A DNA stretch of 64,000 nt from Aphrocallistes beatrix (taxonomy: Eukaryota > Porifera > Hexactinellida > Sceptrulophora > Aphrocallistidae), in assembly GCA_963281255.1 (NCBI GenBank), contig OY725505.1:1426001-1490000 (forward strand), in the 5' to 3' direction. The notes below the pieces were generated by a model that was given only the letters and a program-made list of their open reading frames with translations, did no database searches and was not told the origin of the DNA. A program made the position numbers and the translations under genes. Shown piece after piece: positions 21,038 to 32,703 of the stretch; within the stretch, counting starts at the first letter, position 1, and each line of letters begins with the position of its first letter.

Positions 21038-21516
21038 CAGGCAACCCACGCCGTTCGCGAGTTTGCTATTCGCGGTTTCTACTGTTAGCGTAAAATTTAT
21101 TTTTGTTGTTTTGCTATTCGCGACTCGTTCCCTCGAGTTTTCGCAGTTTTCGTTACTCTCTTCAGTAGTTTCATGGGCTACTCTAAGTAACCTTATACGT
21201 ATCTACAATTTAGGTTTAGTTCTAGAGGCTAGACTTTAGTATTTAGGTATGGTACATTGGTTTGCTACTAGGAGATCTATATCTTTCATTTATCACTTCA
21301 TTTATTACTGCCATTTCACTCCAGCCAGTGTTTGTATCAGTATTGCAGTTCAACTATTGAATCAATAACGTATTTAGCAAACTGTATCTAGCATCGTTTA
21401 ATAATCTAGGAACGTCACTCCACTATTTTCATTGAACTACCGTCTTGCCGTTCCCGATTTTGCCATTCGCGACAATTCTAGGGAACGTAACCTCCGCGAA
21501 TGGCGAGGGATACCTG
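21038..21516. mobile_element. Tigger-like element, uninterrupted copy
   Basis: Ends CAGGCAACCCACGCCGTTCG and CGAATGGCGAGGGATACCTG, flanked by TA on each side. This is the cleanest copy of the family (479 bp) and has no coding region. Other copies: 10069-11052, 19558-19860, 36506-37266. Confidence 0.8.
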
Positions 21517-21518
21517 TA

Positions 21519-21999
21519 CTTAGTAATTTCAGTTCTTCGACTATAACTCAGCCATTTAGGTGATAGAAGGCTGAAATTTTTAGAATGTGTATATTAATAT
21601 CTCAAAATTGATCCCGCTCTCATCAAACAATGATGACTGCTGTCCCGTATCAAGGAAAAAATTATTGGTCAGGTTGTTATAAATTTAAATATAGTGCGTA
21701 GTAATTAGCTCAAATATGTGCTGAGATTTCATTTATGTTGATTTGTCTTTCTTACATAAACTGAAAAATCCATGACTCAATGTCTATACAAGCACCTTAG
21801 CATTTATTAAAAAAATATTGAAAAATATTCTATAAACTAAAAAAACCCCCGGGTATCCGGATATTAGCTTGGCAAAGGATTCGAGAACCGGGTATTAGAA
21901 TTCGAGGATGCGTCGACACCTCTAGTCATAACAGAGTGATGAGTATCATATTTGAGATTTATTAATATATGTCCACATTCTATTAAAATTTCAGTCTTT
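21519..21999. other. Family A scraps and unassigned sequence
   Basis: 21525-21610 is family A-like. 21611-21960 has no recognised feature apart from a short CCCCCGGGTATCCGGATATT segment. Confidence 0.4.
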
Positions 22000-22200
22000 C
22001 ATCACCTAAAATGCCTTTGTTAGTTGTTATAGTCGAAAACTGAAATCTCCAATTATAAAAAAGGTGACAATGACGTCATAATTTCATGAGTGGACATTTT
22101 CGTCTGAGCTCAGAAATTAGTGGGCCCATAGCCAAAAGTCTCTCACATGCCAAGAATCAGTTTTCTGCCTTCGGCAGTTTCTTCAATCAATTCGTTACAA
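22000..22200. repeat. Family A copy, 3' part
   Basis: Contains AAAAAAGGTGACAATGACG, ATAGCCAAAAGTCTCTCACA and CAATTCGTTACAAATATATA leading into (TA)n. Confidence 0.6.
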
Positions 22201-22231
<31 letters not shown>

Positions 22232-24393
22232 TGGGGAATTCAAAAAACCAATCATTTCACCACCATTGACCGATTTGTCTGAGATTTGCTGTGCGACAAA
22301 CTACTGATATGTCTTTACTTTTGTGAAAATTTCAGATCAATCGGTCATGTGGTTTTTGGGTTATGACGTCACAGATTTTTGAATTCTTGCTGTTTGACTA
22401 AGGATTTTCACAATGGTAAATCACCATCCCATTTAAAATCGAATAACTCGAAAAATATTCATCAAACTCTTTCATAAATTGCTATACTTATGTTTTTATA
22501 TATGGAAAAATACGAAAAACATGAGTAAATTAAGTTTTGAGTTCCTTTTCTATGTGAAAACTGGAACTGAAACCAACTCCGGAAGCAAACCGAAACTATG
22601 ACGTAGCAAAAATGTTTATTTTGGAAACTGTTTTATTTTTTGGTATTTTACTGTTTATATTCATAATTCATTGTATAAAAAAATTCATTTGGTTTCCATA
22701 TGTTCTCATTGAGTTATTCACATTTTCGTACCTGTAAACGCTTTATATATATAACTCGAAATTTTATCCCTTTTGTGAAAATATTTAATTGACCTGACAA
22801 CTCTCAATTTCTACCATTTAAAAAATGCTTTTATGTCTTCTTCTATAATATCGCTCATTCTTACAACATTCTACAATCGATATGTGCATTAGGAATTATA
22901 AGTCTGTTGTAAATTTGACCGCAGACATACTAAACACAAACAGTGCAATGCTGTTGTTGTTATGTAATAGGAATGCAATAAATGTCACTAATGAGTTGAA
23001 AAGTTAATTTAAGAGGACTAATATTTGCTGAACAATCCGATATTTAGTCCGACCATAGCACTCTGTATATAAAGCCTTACATTCACATCACAAAAATAGA
23101 CCAGGGATGCGATCGAAGATGGTTGACCAAATGCATGATCTGCCTAAAATCATGAACGACGCAGAATAGAGCTTTGAAATGTATTACCAGCATATATAAA
23201 TATGACGCCAAAGTATCCATATCCGTTGTTAAAATTTTGATTAGTCACATATGATTGCACAATAGGTTATATTTGGGACACATTTAGTGAATTTCAGAGG
23301 TTGTTTAAGGGCACTTCCAAGTGGTTGTTTATTAAAGTCTTTCGTATTGAACTGAGCTGTGAATGGGTTGATGCAAGAAGTTTGAAATTTTTTCATGGAA
23401 TGTTGCTACATTCCAGCGTTGCTATGGAAACGCATCTTGATCAATTGAGGTCATATCTTGAAAACCGGAATAACTATGCATTAAAATTTGATCTCATTTG
23501 ATAGCCAATAGACTACTTCCTATAAAGCCATAACATAATTTCCATGTCTAGATTCAATGGTTTACGAGTTATCAGACAATTTTTCATTTTGGTTACATTT
23601 GGTAATTTGTCTAATAACTTCGAAACCATTGAATCTAGACGTGGAAATTATGTTATGGCTTTATAGGAAGTAGTCTATTGGCTATCAAATGAGATCAAAT
23701 TTGAATGCATAGTTATTCCGGTTTTCAAGATATGACCTTAATTGATCAAGATGCGTTTCCATAGCAACGCTGGAATGTAGCAACATTCCATGAAAAAAAT
23801 TCAAACTTCTTGCATCAACCCATTCACAGCTCAGTTCTATACGAAAGACTTTAATAAACAACCACTTGGAAGTGCCCTTAAACTCTGAAATTCACAAAAA
23901 TGTGAATAACCCAAAGAGAACATATGGAAACCAAATGAATTTTTTTATACAATGAATTATGACTACAAACAGTATAATACCAAAAAATAAAACAGTTTCC
24001 AAAGCATACATTTTTGCTACGTCATAGTTCCGGTTTGCTTCCGGAGTTGATTTCAGTTCCAGTTTTCACAAAGAAAAGGAACTCAAAACTTAATTTACTC
24101 ATGTTTTTCGTATTCTCCATATATAAAAACATAAGTATAGCAATTTATAAAAGAGTTTGATGAATATTTTTCGAGTTATTCGATTTTAAATGGGATGGTG
24201 ATTTACCATTGTGAAAATCCTTAGTCAAACAGCAAGAATTCAAAAATGTGACGTCATAACTCAAAAACCACATGACCGATTGATCTGAAATTTTCACAAA
24301 AGTAAAGACATATCAGTAGCTTGTCGCACAGCAAATTTCAGACAAATCGGTTGATGGTGGTGAAATGATTGGTTTTTGACATGGAATTCCCCA
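22232..24393. mobile_element. Large palindromic element with GGGGAATTC ends
   Basis: The left arm (22232-22730) and right arm (23895-24393) are inverted copies with few differences, for example ACCAATCATTTCACCACCAT against its complement near 24350. The ends GGGGAATTC and GAATTCCCC sit inside TA tracts, so the target duplication cannot be read. The centre carries 22731-23040 (AT-rich, unassigned) and a family B copy. No open frame of note. Mutator-like or fold-back is a guess from the end sequence. Confidence 0.6.
23083..23887. mobile_element. Family B fold-back copy, truncated at both ends
   Basis: Matches the family B interior (GGGATGCG, GTATTACCAGCATATATAAA, GAATGTTGCTACATTCCAG and its inverted counterpart), folding at about 23590. 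Lacks the CATAGCC termini. Confidence 0.65.
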
Positions 24394-24409
24394 TATATAT
24401 ATATATATA

Positions 24410-24903
24410 CACTCGAATCTCTCTTATCCGGACCTCCGATATCCGGGCACTTCTCTCAACCGGGCAGCCCTTTCGACATTTAGTCAATATGCATTGTCCT
24501 ATTTTCAAGTAAGTTAGTAACCACAATTCCAGCAATCATTATCATGTAATATTATTTAATGAACTTTGATAATGAATTTGGAAGATAATTGCGACATCTA
24601 ATATATTCAGTGGTAAATACTGCTTAAAATGTATTAATCAATCGCAATGGAATAGTTTATTTTCCTTTATAGAATATCTATTTTACAATCACCTCTCTTA
24701 TCCGGAAATCAAATTTTGATAACCTCTAAGTTCCGGGCACTAGATATTGTTTAAACTCTGACAGTTTTAACACTATAAACTGCTAATCAAGTTGATTTCT
24801 GAGTTACGGGCACCTCCCTTATCCGGACCTCCAATATCCGGGCAAATTCTGTTATCCAGGCACCCTCCGGTCCGGCACTGTCCGGATAAGAGAGGTTCGA
24901 GTG
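24410..24903. mobile_element. pogo/Tigger-type MITE with TATCCGG repeats
   Basis: Ends CACTCGAATCTCTCTTATCC and GGATAAGAGAGGTTCGAGTG, each next to TA. CCGATATCCGGGCA-type motifs repeat near both ends. A 115-bp relative is at 54723-54837. Confidence 0.8.
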
Positions 24904-24954
24904 TATATACACACATAGTACATACACATTAATCGAGTTTTAATAGATGGATTG

Positions 24955-25125
24955 GTATGGTGGAAATAGTTCGAACCAAAACCGGAAATAGTTCGACTTT
25001 TCAAAAAAGGAAATAGTTCGAATAAAAAACACCATTAATCCTAATGATAAAAAGTCGAACTATTTCCTAAATCCACAATTCGAACTATTTCCTTTTTGAA
25101 AAGTCGAACCATTTCCGCATTACCT
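24955..25125. mobile_element. Small fold-back with iterated GGAAATAGTTCGA
   Basis: GGAAATAGTTCGA occurs three times on the left and three times (one variant) in complement on the right. ATGGATTG flanks both sides (24947-24954 and 25126-25133). Length is 171 bp, no coding region. Confidence 0.65.
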
Positions 25126-25133
25126 ATGGATTG

Positions 25134-25450
25134 AAATAATTAAACACAAACTCAATCAAGCCAAAATTCAATGTGAATACGAAGTTGTTATAGTTGAGTA
25201 TTAGTCCCCACTCTTGATTAGTTATTTAGTTTACACTTCGTTACTTAGATACCAACTGTATTCGACCACCCAACTAGATTAGTCAAGTAGGATACCTCTT
25301 ATATACCGTTGCTCACTTATTACTCTATTATTTACTTTCTGTATTCATTCAAAATTGTAATATTAAAGTTCACTTCATCTGATACTAACCTATCGTACTT
25401 AGCCGTAACAAAGTCAATTTGGAAAACATAATGTAATTGTTTTTTCGATG
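25134..25450. other. Unassigned spacer
   Basis: AT-rich, no recognisable feature. Confidence 0.4.
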
Positions 25451-26725
25451 TTAATAATAATAATGATAATATACATTTATATTGCGCAGATTCCATATTA
25501 ATATGTTCAAGTGCGCTGCACAATTCAATAAAAGTAAGTGGATGATATGCATGTACGTATTTGTGTGTATGTATGTGTATGTATGCTTGTAAGGTATGTA
25601 TATATGCACTGAAATTAATTTAATGAGTATTTATTTAAGTAGATATGTCGTCCGCGATATGGAAGAGATGAGTTCTCAGGAGTTTTTTGAAGACAAGAAG
25701 TGAGGGGGCATTCCGAATGCTCGGAGGGAGAAGATTCCACTCAACAGGCGCAGCTAAAGTGAATGCACAATCACCCAGAGTTTTGGAAGATTTGATAGTA
25801 GGATGTTCAAGGAGGATGGCGTTGGATGATCGTAGAGTACGATTGGATGACTTAACCTGTATGAGCTGGATGATATAGTCTGGAGCAAGAGAATGGATGG
25901 CTTTGTAAGTTATGAGGAGGATTTTGAAGAGGATACGATGTTTAACAGGCAGCCAGTGGAGGTTAATTTGAAGAGATGGCGAAAAGGTACGAGAGACATT
26001 GTAGATAAGCCTGGCTGCACTGTTCTGGACTCACTGGAGTCGAGCTAAGAGGGATGAGGGGCAATCATACAAGAGGCTGTTACAATAATCAATACGAGAT
26101 GTGATAAGAGAATTAACAAGAGTTTCACAGACTTCCCTAGAGAGATACTTTCTAATACGCCGGTTTTATAGATGTATTAGAAGCAGGAGGAGGCAACTTT
26201 GCTGACCTGAGTAGACATTGAGGCGGTCGAGCCAAGTTCCAAGATTCCGTACTTCTTTGGAAGAAGAGATTCTCGACTCACCAACAGAGATGCCATCAGT
26301 TTGAACCTTAGATAGTTGTTGACGAGTCTCTATTATAAGGAACTCAGTCTTGGTGCCATTGATAAGGAACCTATTGGGGAGGAGCCAAGACCGAATGGCA
26401 GAGATGCAAGATTGGATGGCAGAGAAGGCAGAATCTTCAGAAGAGATGGAATCGTGTTTAAAAGAAAGATAGACCTGAGTATCGTCGGCATAGCAGTGCA
26501 TGTCGGGGAGGTGGGACTTAATGAGGTCGAATAGAGGACTAGTATAGAGGCTAAAGAGAAGCGGACCAAGACAAGAACCCTGAGGAACTCCGTGTTTAAA
26601 CCGGGATATTGGAGGAATCAGAACCCTTTATCGAGACGAATTGAGTCTTATCTGAGATGTAAGATTCAAAGCAAGACAGAGAAGGGCCGCAAATGCCGAA
26701 ATGAGACTGGAGAGGATTGAGGAAG
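25451..26725 (-). pseudogene. 5'-truncated LINE (L2/CR1-like), reverse transcriptase C-terminal half
   Basis: On the minus strand the frame pieces give [20 protein letters not shown] (about 26680-26620), then [20 protein letters not shown], then [13 protein letters not shown] with the catalytic YADD (about 26490), then [18 protein letters not shown] and NLGTWLD. Further pieces read DYCNSLLYDC, ARLIYN and HWLPVKHRI down to about 25680. The 3' end is GCGCAATATAAATGTATATT followed by an ATT-type microsatellite at 25451-25470, the usual 3' tail of L2/CR1 elements. Several frameshifts occur. The 5' end, including the endonuclease, is missing. Confidence 0.85.
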
Positions 26726-26805
26726 ATACTAATATACCTAAAATGAAGATTTTGCTCAAAATAAGCAGATCTGACTTTAACTGGAAAACTTTTGTTTGAA
26801 GATAA

Positions 26806-26974
26806 ATCAACTGACCAACCTGACCAAACAACCTGACCAACCTGACTAAACAACCTGACCAACCTGACCAAACAACCTGAACCAACCTGACCAAACAACC
26901 TGACTAACTTGACTCTGCTCCAAAACTTGGTCAGGTTGAAACCTGACCAACCTGACCATTTGCTACGGCCCTGC
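26806..26974. repeat. Minisatellite of CCTGACCAACCTGACC units within a hAT-like end
   Basis: About eight degenerate repeats of AACCTGACCAAACAACCTG-type units, ending in GCTACGGCCCTG, which on the complement is CAGGGCCGTAGC, a hAT-like terminus. It may be the expanded end of a hAT MITE. Confidence 0.5.
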
Positions 26975-27205
26975 AACTCATCACTCTCAGGACGTCATCA
27001 TTACGCATCAAAAATATGGAAACTGACAATTTTTTAAATGTTTGAGTGATATTAATTATAACAGTAAGACAGACGTATTTAGAGATGTTATCCATCATAA
27101 AATTAAGCAATGTGAGCCTACGCACACGCAGACCGCGACTCCGGCGGACACTTTGTGCCCGCCAGCCGCGCTGCGCAAGCAAACAAAGCGCGCTTGTAAT
27201 ATGTT
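26975..27205. repeat. Family A fragment
   Basis: GACGTCATCATTACGCATCA, ACAGTAAGACAGACGTATTT and the GCGCAAGCAAAC...GCGCGCTTGT end mark it as family A in reverse orientation. Confidence 0.65.
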
Positions 27206-28617
27206 TAATGTATTAAAAATTGAATAATTTACTACTTTATTTAAATAGATGAAATGTCCTAGGGTATTGCGTCTTCATTTACCACGAATGAACATTTTTA
27301 GTTCCTATGCTACCAGTATTATACCTACAATCTCAATTTTTCTACTTTTATCACGTAACAGATAGCAACCTTGTTTTGATAATTTGGAGGAAGTAGAACT
27401 CATAATTTGAAATTCAACTTTTTGGATCAGCTCCAGAATGATTTCTACTCTTTTGACGCATATATCTGTCTAAATGAAATCTAAAAAATCTATACGAAAT
27501 CTAACAAGTGTTCCTAAAAAACTGGTCAAAGTCGAGAAGCAATTTTTATTTTTGAATGGTCGGTCCTTTTAAAAATCTATAGAAAAAGTACAAGCTATAG
27601 ATGAATTTTCAAACAGCACTACACGTGTCTTCCAGGTACGAGAAGTGCGGTATCTAAGCTATCTTGCAAATTCAACCTGGCAATGGAACTGGATTACTCA
27701 TAATCTATTATATATGGCAATCTTTAAATGGTAGATGTTAATTCCTAAACTAACTTGTTGCATTTAATGGTGAGTTTACTGGCGGAGTGATGCCGTAAAT
27801 CTTTTTTCTGAGCACTTCTCTTCAGACTACAATATCCCAATATCAGAGCAGTTGGTGTTTCAACAATTTGAATTGATAAATTAATGTGAAACCCTGGCCC
27901 AGATAATACTTGTTCCAAATTGTTCAAGGAATTCTAGATATTTTTGCTCGACCTTTGGCTGTCGCCTTTTGCATATGTATGCCTACTAGCTACTACTCAT
28001 TGAGTGGGAAATGTATGATGCAAAATGCATTTAACAAAAAATACGGAGAGCATGCTTCTTAAAGTTACAAAGAACAACTCCTGGCGCATATAAATTATCA
28101 TTAATTAACTTCTTAGAAGTACTGTGAGTGCTTTTAGAAAATAAGAAATGCTAGCTATGCAATCAAATTAACTAGTATTTCATTTCAGGAAGTTCTATTT
28201 CCATAGAGTTTGTTTAAATTTCATTCTTGCATTTATCAGCAAATTAAGGTGAATGAAAGATAATAGCAGCGCTTCTACGGATGTCTGCATTATAATGCTT
28301 ACATATCCACACAATATTAGTATATTTTTGTTGAGTTTCTTACCTAGCCTAGTTGTGTTCCCGCAAGTGTAAACAAACCTACCCAAGTAGAATACTTTGT
28401 TATTCAATTTAAGTAGGCCCTTACGGTTATTAGTTAAAATTTATCTTAAAATAGCTATTCTTGTCAGTTAATTTAAATAAATTATCTATTTGACGTAGTG
28501 TTTACTACTTTATTAGTTCTCAAATAAACTTTTGTTGAACTTACTTTTCATGTTTAACATTCCTAACATACTTGTGTTTAAATAGAATTCATTCTGTTTT
28601 CTTGAATATTGATTTAG
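27206..28617. other. No recognisable feature
   Basis: About 1.4 kb of AT-rich unique-looking sequence. Short frames show no motif I recognise. A polypyrimidine-like stretch and acceptor-like TTGATTTAG end it at 28617. Confidence 0.5.
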
Positions 28618-28757
28618 CTACGCCGCGAGTGACGAAATCTAACCCGCGTCAACACTTGCAGAATCCTCATGAATTCTTCTCCAAAGTCACAGGAGAAGCC
28701 ATGGGGCAACTTTCACTAGAACGGGCAATTGTATGTTGGAGCAGAACCTTTAAATGA
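28618..28757 (+). CDS. Candidate terminal exon, unidentified
   Basis: After an acceptor-like TTGATTTAG, the sequence becomes distinctly richer in G+C. It stays open for 45 codons to a TGA at 28755-28757, giving SNPRQHLQNPHEFFSKV then GEAMGQLSLERAIVCW. I recognise no family. It could be the last exon of an unlisted gene or leftover coding sequence of a transposon. No polyadenylation signal is evident. Confidence 0.25.
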
Positions 28758-29465
28758 ATTTGCATCTAAACACATATAGGATGTGTGGCAGGCATAGCCC
28801 CTAAGTATTGGTACCTCCCCAGCTATGGAGCCTATCGTACTATACTATCGTACTATTATAATCGAGATCGCACGATAAATCCCCCGGATGGCTTGGGGTT
28901 TTTTCTATTTCTAGTACATATCCCGACTTTTTATGTTTTCCCCGCCAAAAAATGGCTCAAACTTGAAATGACGCGACACATTCCAGGGGCAACGGAGAGT
29001 GAAAAAGTTCTCATCCCATATCTGTATCTTAAATGATAGTGAAAATAGGATATTTTCGATTTGTCCATTGTATTCCTTAGGGGATCAGCTCTCAATTTAT
29101 ATATTAGTTTATTTTAAGAGGGCAATTATTGTGGTTCCTACATTAGATTCTTGTATATCGGTTTAAGGTAGTTTCTTTGAACGTGATCTTTGGGGTTCCC
29201 TTTGATATATTTCAGTTCTGAGCAAATCTAGATTAAAACTGATCCTTCCATCAAATTCTACGCATCAACTAACATCTATATTGACTTCTCTAAAGTATTC
29301 TAGTTTAGTCTTAGGAGACAATGTGTTTACAAGTAGTTTACTACTCCTACTTTTGCCCCACTTTTTAAGTCAAAATTAGTCAAAATTCACTAAAGGTGGC
29401 ATGACATTTCCACTACGAGCAATAATATTGAACACCTGCCGTTTACTTTTCACATTGGTTCTTAA

Positions 29466-31769
29466 GGATACCGCCCTCGAAAAACCTTGCCTGGCGTAAA
29501 AAAACTTTTTATTGCTAAATTCATTGTATTACTGATCGGTCTACCATCTGATAGCACTATTTGGACGGTATTTTTTTTATTTTTTGTGAGATAACACCCT
29601 AAAGTTTAGCGTTAATAAAAATTGAAAAATTATTGGAGGTTTTTAACTCATTTACCAATTAGTTTTTAACTTATTTGATATTTTTTTAATGTTATGGACC
29701 TTAACATTGTTTTGGCACCTTTGGAGATTATATAACACAGAGATTTAAAAGAATGGGCAAATAAAATCCAAACAAAATAGCGCTATAAGGGAGTTCATTT
29801 ATATCATTGTTTCTCAAACTAATTTAGCACACCGCCCCCGAATCAGGATTTTACTGTCGACACCGCCCCCTCCCCTTACTCATGATCCGTAAGCCATCAA
29901 CAGTGTAATTATTATATTAATTAGTCACAGAAAACGATTGACAGTGTGATTATTGTACTTTCTAGCTCTTACAACTACAGTGAATGTTGAAATTTGTTTC
30001 AAAGATTGACCATCAATATTCTGGAATACATATTTTTTTGAGGTTCAAATATCGTAGATGTATTGCTAACAAAACACATTAGCGCTCCCCCCAGCGACCC
30101 CTTACATTATCGCGCCCCCCAACAACCTTTCAGCGCCCCCTGGGGGGCTCTACGGCCCACTTTGAGAATCACTGATTTATATAATGCTTGGGAAATCGCA
30201 AATTGGTCTCAGATATTTAGCGATCACTTGATCAGAAATAAAATTCTGATCGTTTCAAAAAAAAATTTGTTCGGATCCGACCATTTGTTCCTGAGATATC
30301 GCTTATTATAGGAAAAGTTCGGGCATAATATCCCTCTAAGGTCCCGAAAGAGGCCGATGTCATATCTTAAAAACTATTGTAGATATATAATATATTATAT
30401 CCTTAAATACATGGATATATGCGAAAATATATAGGTTCCTTGAACATTCCTTAGTCAAAAAATAAATAATTCTCGACTTATCATTGATTTAATTGTAATA
30501 CAAATTCTATGGAGAACTTTGAATCTATTAGAAAATGGCGAATATAATCATTAAATATGTATCCAAATTTAGCTATTATGCTAAATAATGAATACAATTG
30601 TCGTTAATAATGTGTACAGAAAAATTGGAGAACTTTTGATAATTATTTTGAAGGTTCTGGCCTTGGACCTCGCAGATTCGGTCAAAAACCCCCATTTAGG
30701 GCCCAAAAAGAGATATCTCTCTATCTCTGTAAATATAAGTCCAAATTCTTAGTTCTCACTTCCTAATATACTTTTTATGAGTGTACATATATGATTCTTT
30801 GATAATAATTGCACTACACCCTATGGAATGTTAAGTTTTAAATTTTTGTCATATGATGACGTAGCATTTTTCGAAAATCCTAACTTCGAAACTAAAAGTC
30901 GTTGACTTTCGCTCTAACTTCCTAATATACTTTTCGGAAGCTCTTTAACCATTCTAAACTGATAGATTATACTTCGTAGTGCCAGGAATATGAATTATTA
31001 TCTACAATTATCTCAAAATATTCGGAGTTAGGGGCCACAAGGAAATTTGTGGATTTTCAGGGTACTTTTGCTATTTTTTGTAAATATTTGATTCTAATAT
31101 ACCTAAATCAGCAGTATAAATGCGAATAAACGTCTGTGAATGCTTTTGTTCATTATTAATAACTCATTTTACATTCTTCTTAACACCTGAACTTAAAATC
31201 TCTATATCTCGGGACTTTAAAATTTAAAAATTGACCGTCTTTACAGAATTATTTCTCAAATTTGGTTTGAGATAGAAGTTTGAAAATTTCAATAGTTGTT
31301 CCATATCATTAGGCGATGAACGAAGGACCACCATTTCTTTGAGATATTCTAACTCGGTTATTTTATTCCTGATTTCCCCAAAAAAACAGACATTTTGCAG
31401 TTTTTTGGCCCTTTTTTTTAGGACACCGATAAAATTTACAATTTTTGTCATTCTAACTTTCTTCTGGTCCTATGAAGTTGCAAATATGGTAGACTATCTA
31501 TGATTCGATTTTGGAAGCATTTGATCCTTGGTATGTCCTAAACAATTCCTTGAGTGCTCAAATTTCTACCATTAAGATGTGCTAGCGGAAAACGAAATAA
31601 ATAGACTTTGAGACACTGTATCTCAAAAACTAGAAATGAGAATCAAAAACGGTTTGGAATGTGCCAGTATTTCTTGATAGAGATCCCTCCCCACGCTTAA
31701 CATCTCTTATAGCTCTACTTTCATCGCATGCTGTAAGCCAAATCATATGTTTTTTCTAGGGCGGTATCC
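29466..31769. mobile_element. TTAA-targeting element (piggyBac- or Sola3-like), non-coding
   Basis: Ends GGATACCGCCCT and AGGGCGGTATCC are inverted and each is flanked by TTAA (29462-29465 and 31770-31773). The 2.3 kb interior has no long frame. 30490-31450 is AT-rich with short repeats such as CTAACTTCCTAATATACTTTT, which occurs twice (about 30760 and 30915). Confidence 0.65.
29805..30174. mobile_element. hAT MITE with 8-bp duplication ATTTATAT
   Basis: Ends CATTGTTTCTCAAACT and CTTTGAGAATCACTG are inverted. ATTTATAT flanks both ends (29797-29804 and 30175-30182). Contains C-rich GCGCCCCC motifs near both ends. Nested in the TTAA element. Confidence 0.85.
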
Positions 31770-32045
31770 TTAATTATTTAACCTTTTAATGATCCTATTT
31801 TACAATTTTCACATTTTTTATTCTCCAAATTTTGTTTCATGCCATTTTCAATGAGAAGATTCCAACTTTTCGACACTATTCTAAACCGATGTACAAAAAT
31901 TTATTGTAAGAACTTCAATAATTGTCCTCTTAAAATAAACCAATATATAATTGGGAGCTGATCCCCTAAGCAATACAATGAACAAATCGAAAATATCCGA
32001 TTTTCTCTATCACTTGAGATACAGATATGGGATGAGTACTTTTTG

Positions 32046-32691
32046 AATGGCCCAAGCAATTTCCATGCTACGCAAGTGCGCGAAGCTTGCTTTTAAAAAA
32101 TTAGAACAACCGTAAATATATGTTATTATTATTAATAACTACTAGCTTTTTCGCATCAACCTTTTGAAATAAATGATCATCAATTGATTGTTGAGCGGCT
32201 TTAGCGTGTAAACACTGATTATCCCTGCATGCTGTTCATAGTAATGCGATCAGTTTCTCTGAAAGTGGGTGATATTAAGGAGATTATTGTTAACCAACCA
32301 CTTAGTGTAAGTATCTAGTCTATCTCGATATAGAATGACTGGCTCTAGTTATTTGTCCTCTTATTTAAATTCTATTTCTTTGGATTATTCCCACTATAAT
32401 TTCCTTACTAATACACTTGATCTCAACAATGACGTCATAACAGAGTGATGAGTCATCATTTTTAGCATAAGCAAAAAGACTCCCGCATGCCAAGATTCAG
32501 CTTTATGTGCCCCACATTTTCTATTTGATCTATTCGTAACTGATATATATAAACTAATAAAGCATTAATCAGAGTTTTAAAACTAAAGATACAAGGAATA
32601 ATATTATTCGTAAGTGCCGGATGTATCAACTACTTTCAAAGTGAGATACAATATAATTTGTACTTTTGATTATCTATTTCTAATATTCAAC
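32046..32691. other. Family A scraps and spacer
   Basis: 32075-32100 (GTGCGCGAAGCTTGC) and 32430-32580 (AATGACGTCATAACAGAGTG, AAAAGACTCCCGCATGCC, ATTAATCAGAGTTTTAAAAC) are family A fragments. The rest is unassigned. Confidence 0.5.
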
Positions 32692-32703
32692 CATAGCCTA
32701 CTG

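Larger units (their letters stand above)
19555..21516. repeat. Palindrome of about 2 kb built from Tigger-like and family A sequence
   Basis: The left arm (about 19558-20400: Tigger half, then family A) is the close inverted match of the right arm (about 20480-21330: family A, then Tigger). Long shared stretches include the junction where the Tigger end CCTGTATAAAAAAGGTGAC meets family A. Because the two arms share that exact junction, they are one duplicated segment, not independent insertions. The left arm stops at the integrase pseudogene. Confidence 0.7.
29002..32045. mobile_element. Large element with inverted arms, host of a TTAA insertion
   Basis: The left arm (29002 to about 29220) is inverted relative to the right arm (about 31830-32045): CTCATCCCATATCTGTATCT and TTAGGGGATCAGCTC occur at the left and in complement at the right. 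Ends are roughly GAAAAAGTTCTCATCCC and GGGATGAGTACTTTTT. No transposase frame is recognised. Confidence 0.55.

Noticed and set aside
26333-26569. Alternative minus-strand frame next to the LINE reverse transcriptase
   Set aside because: Out of frame with the YADD and PQGS motifs; low-complexity shadow.
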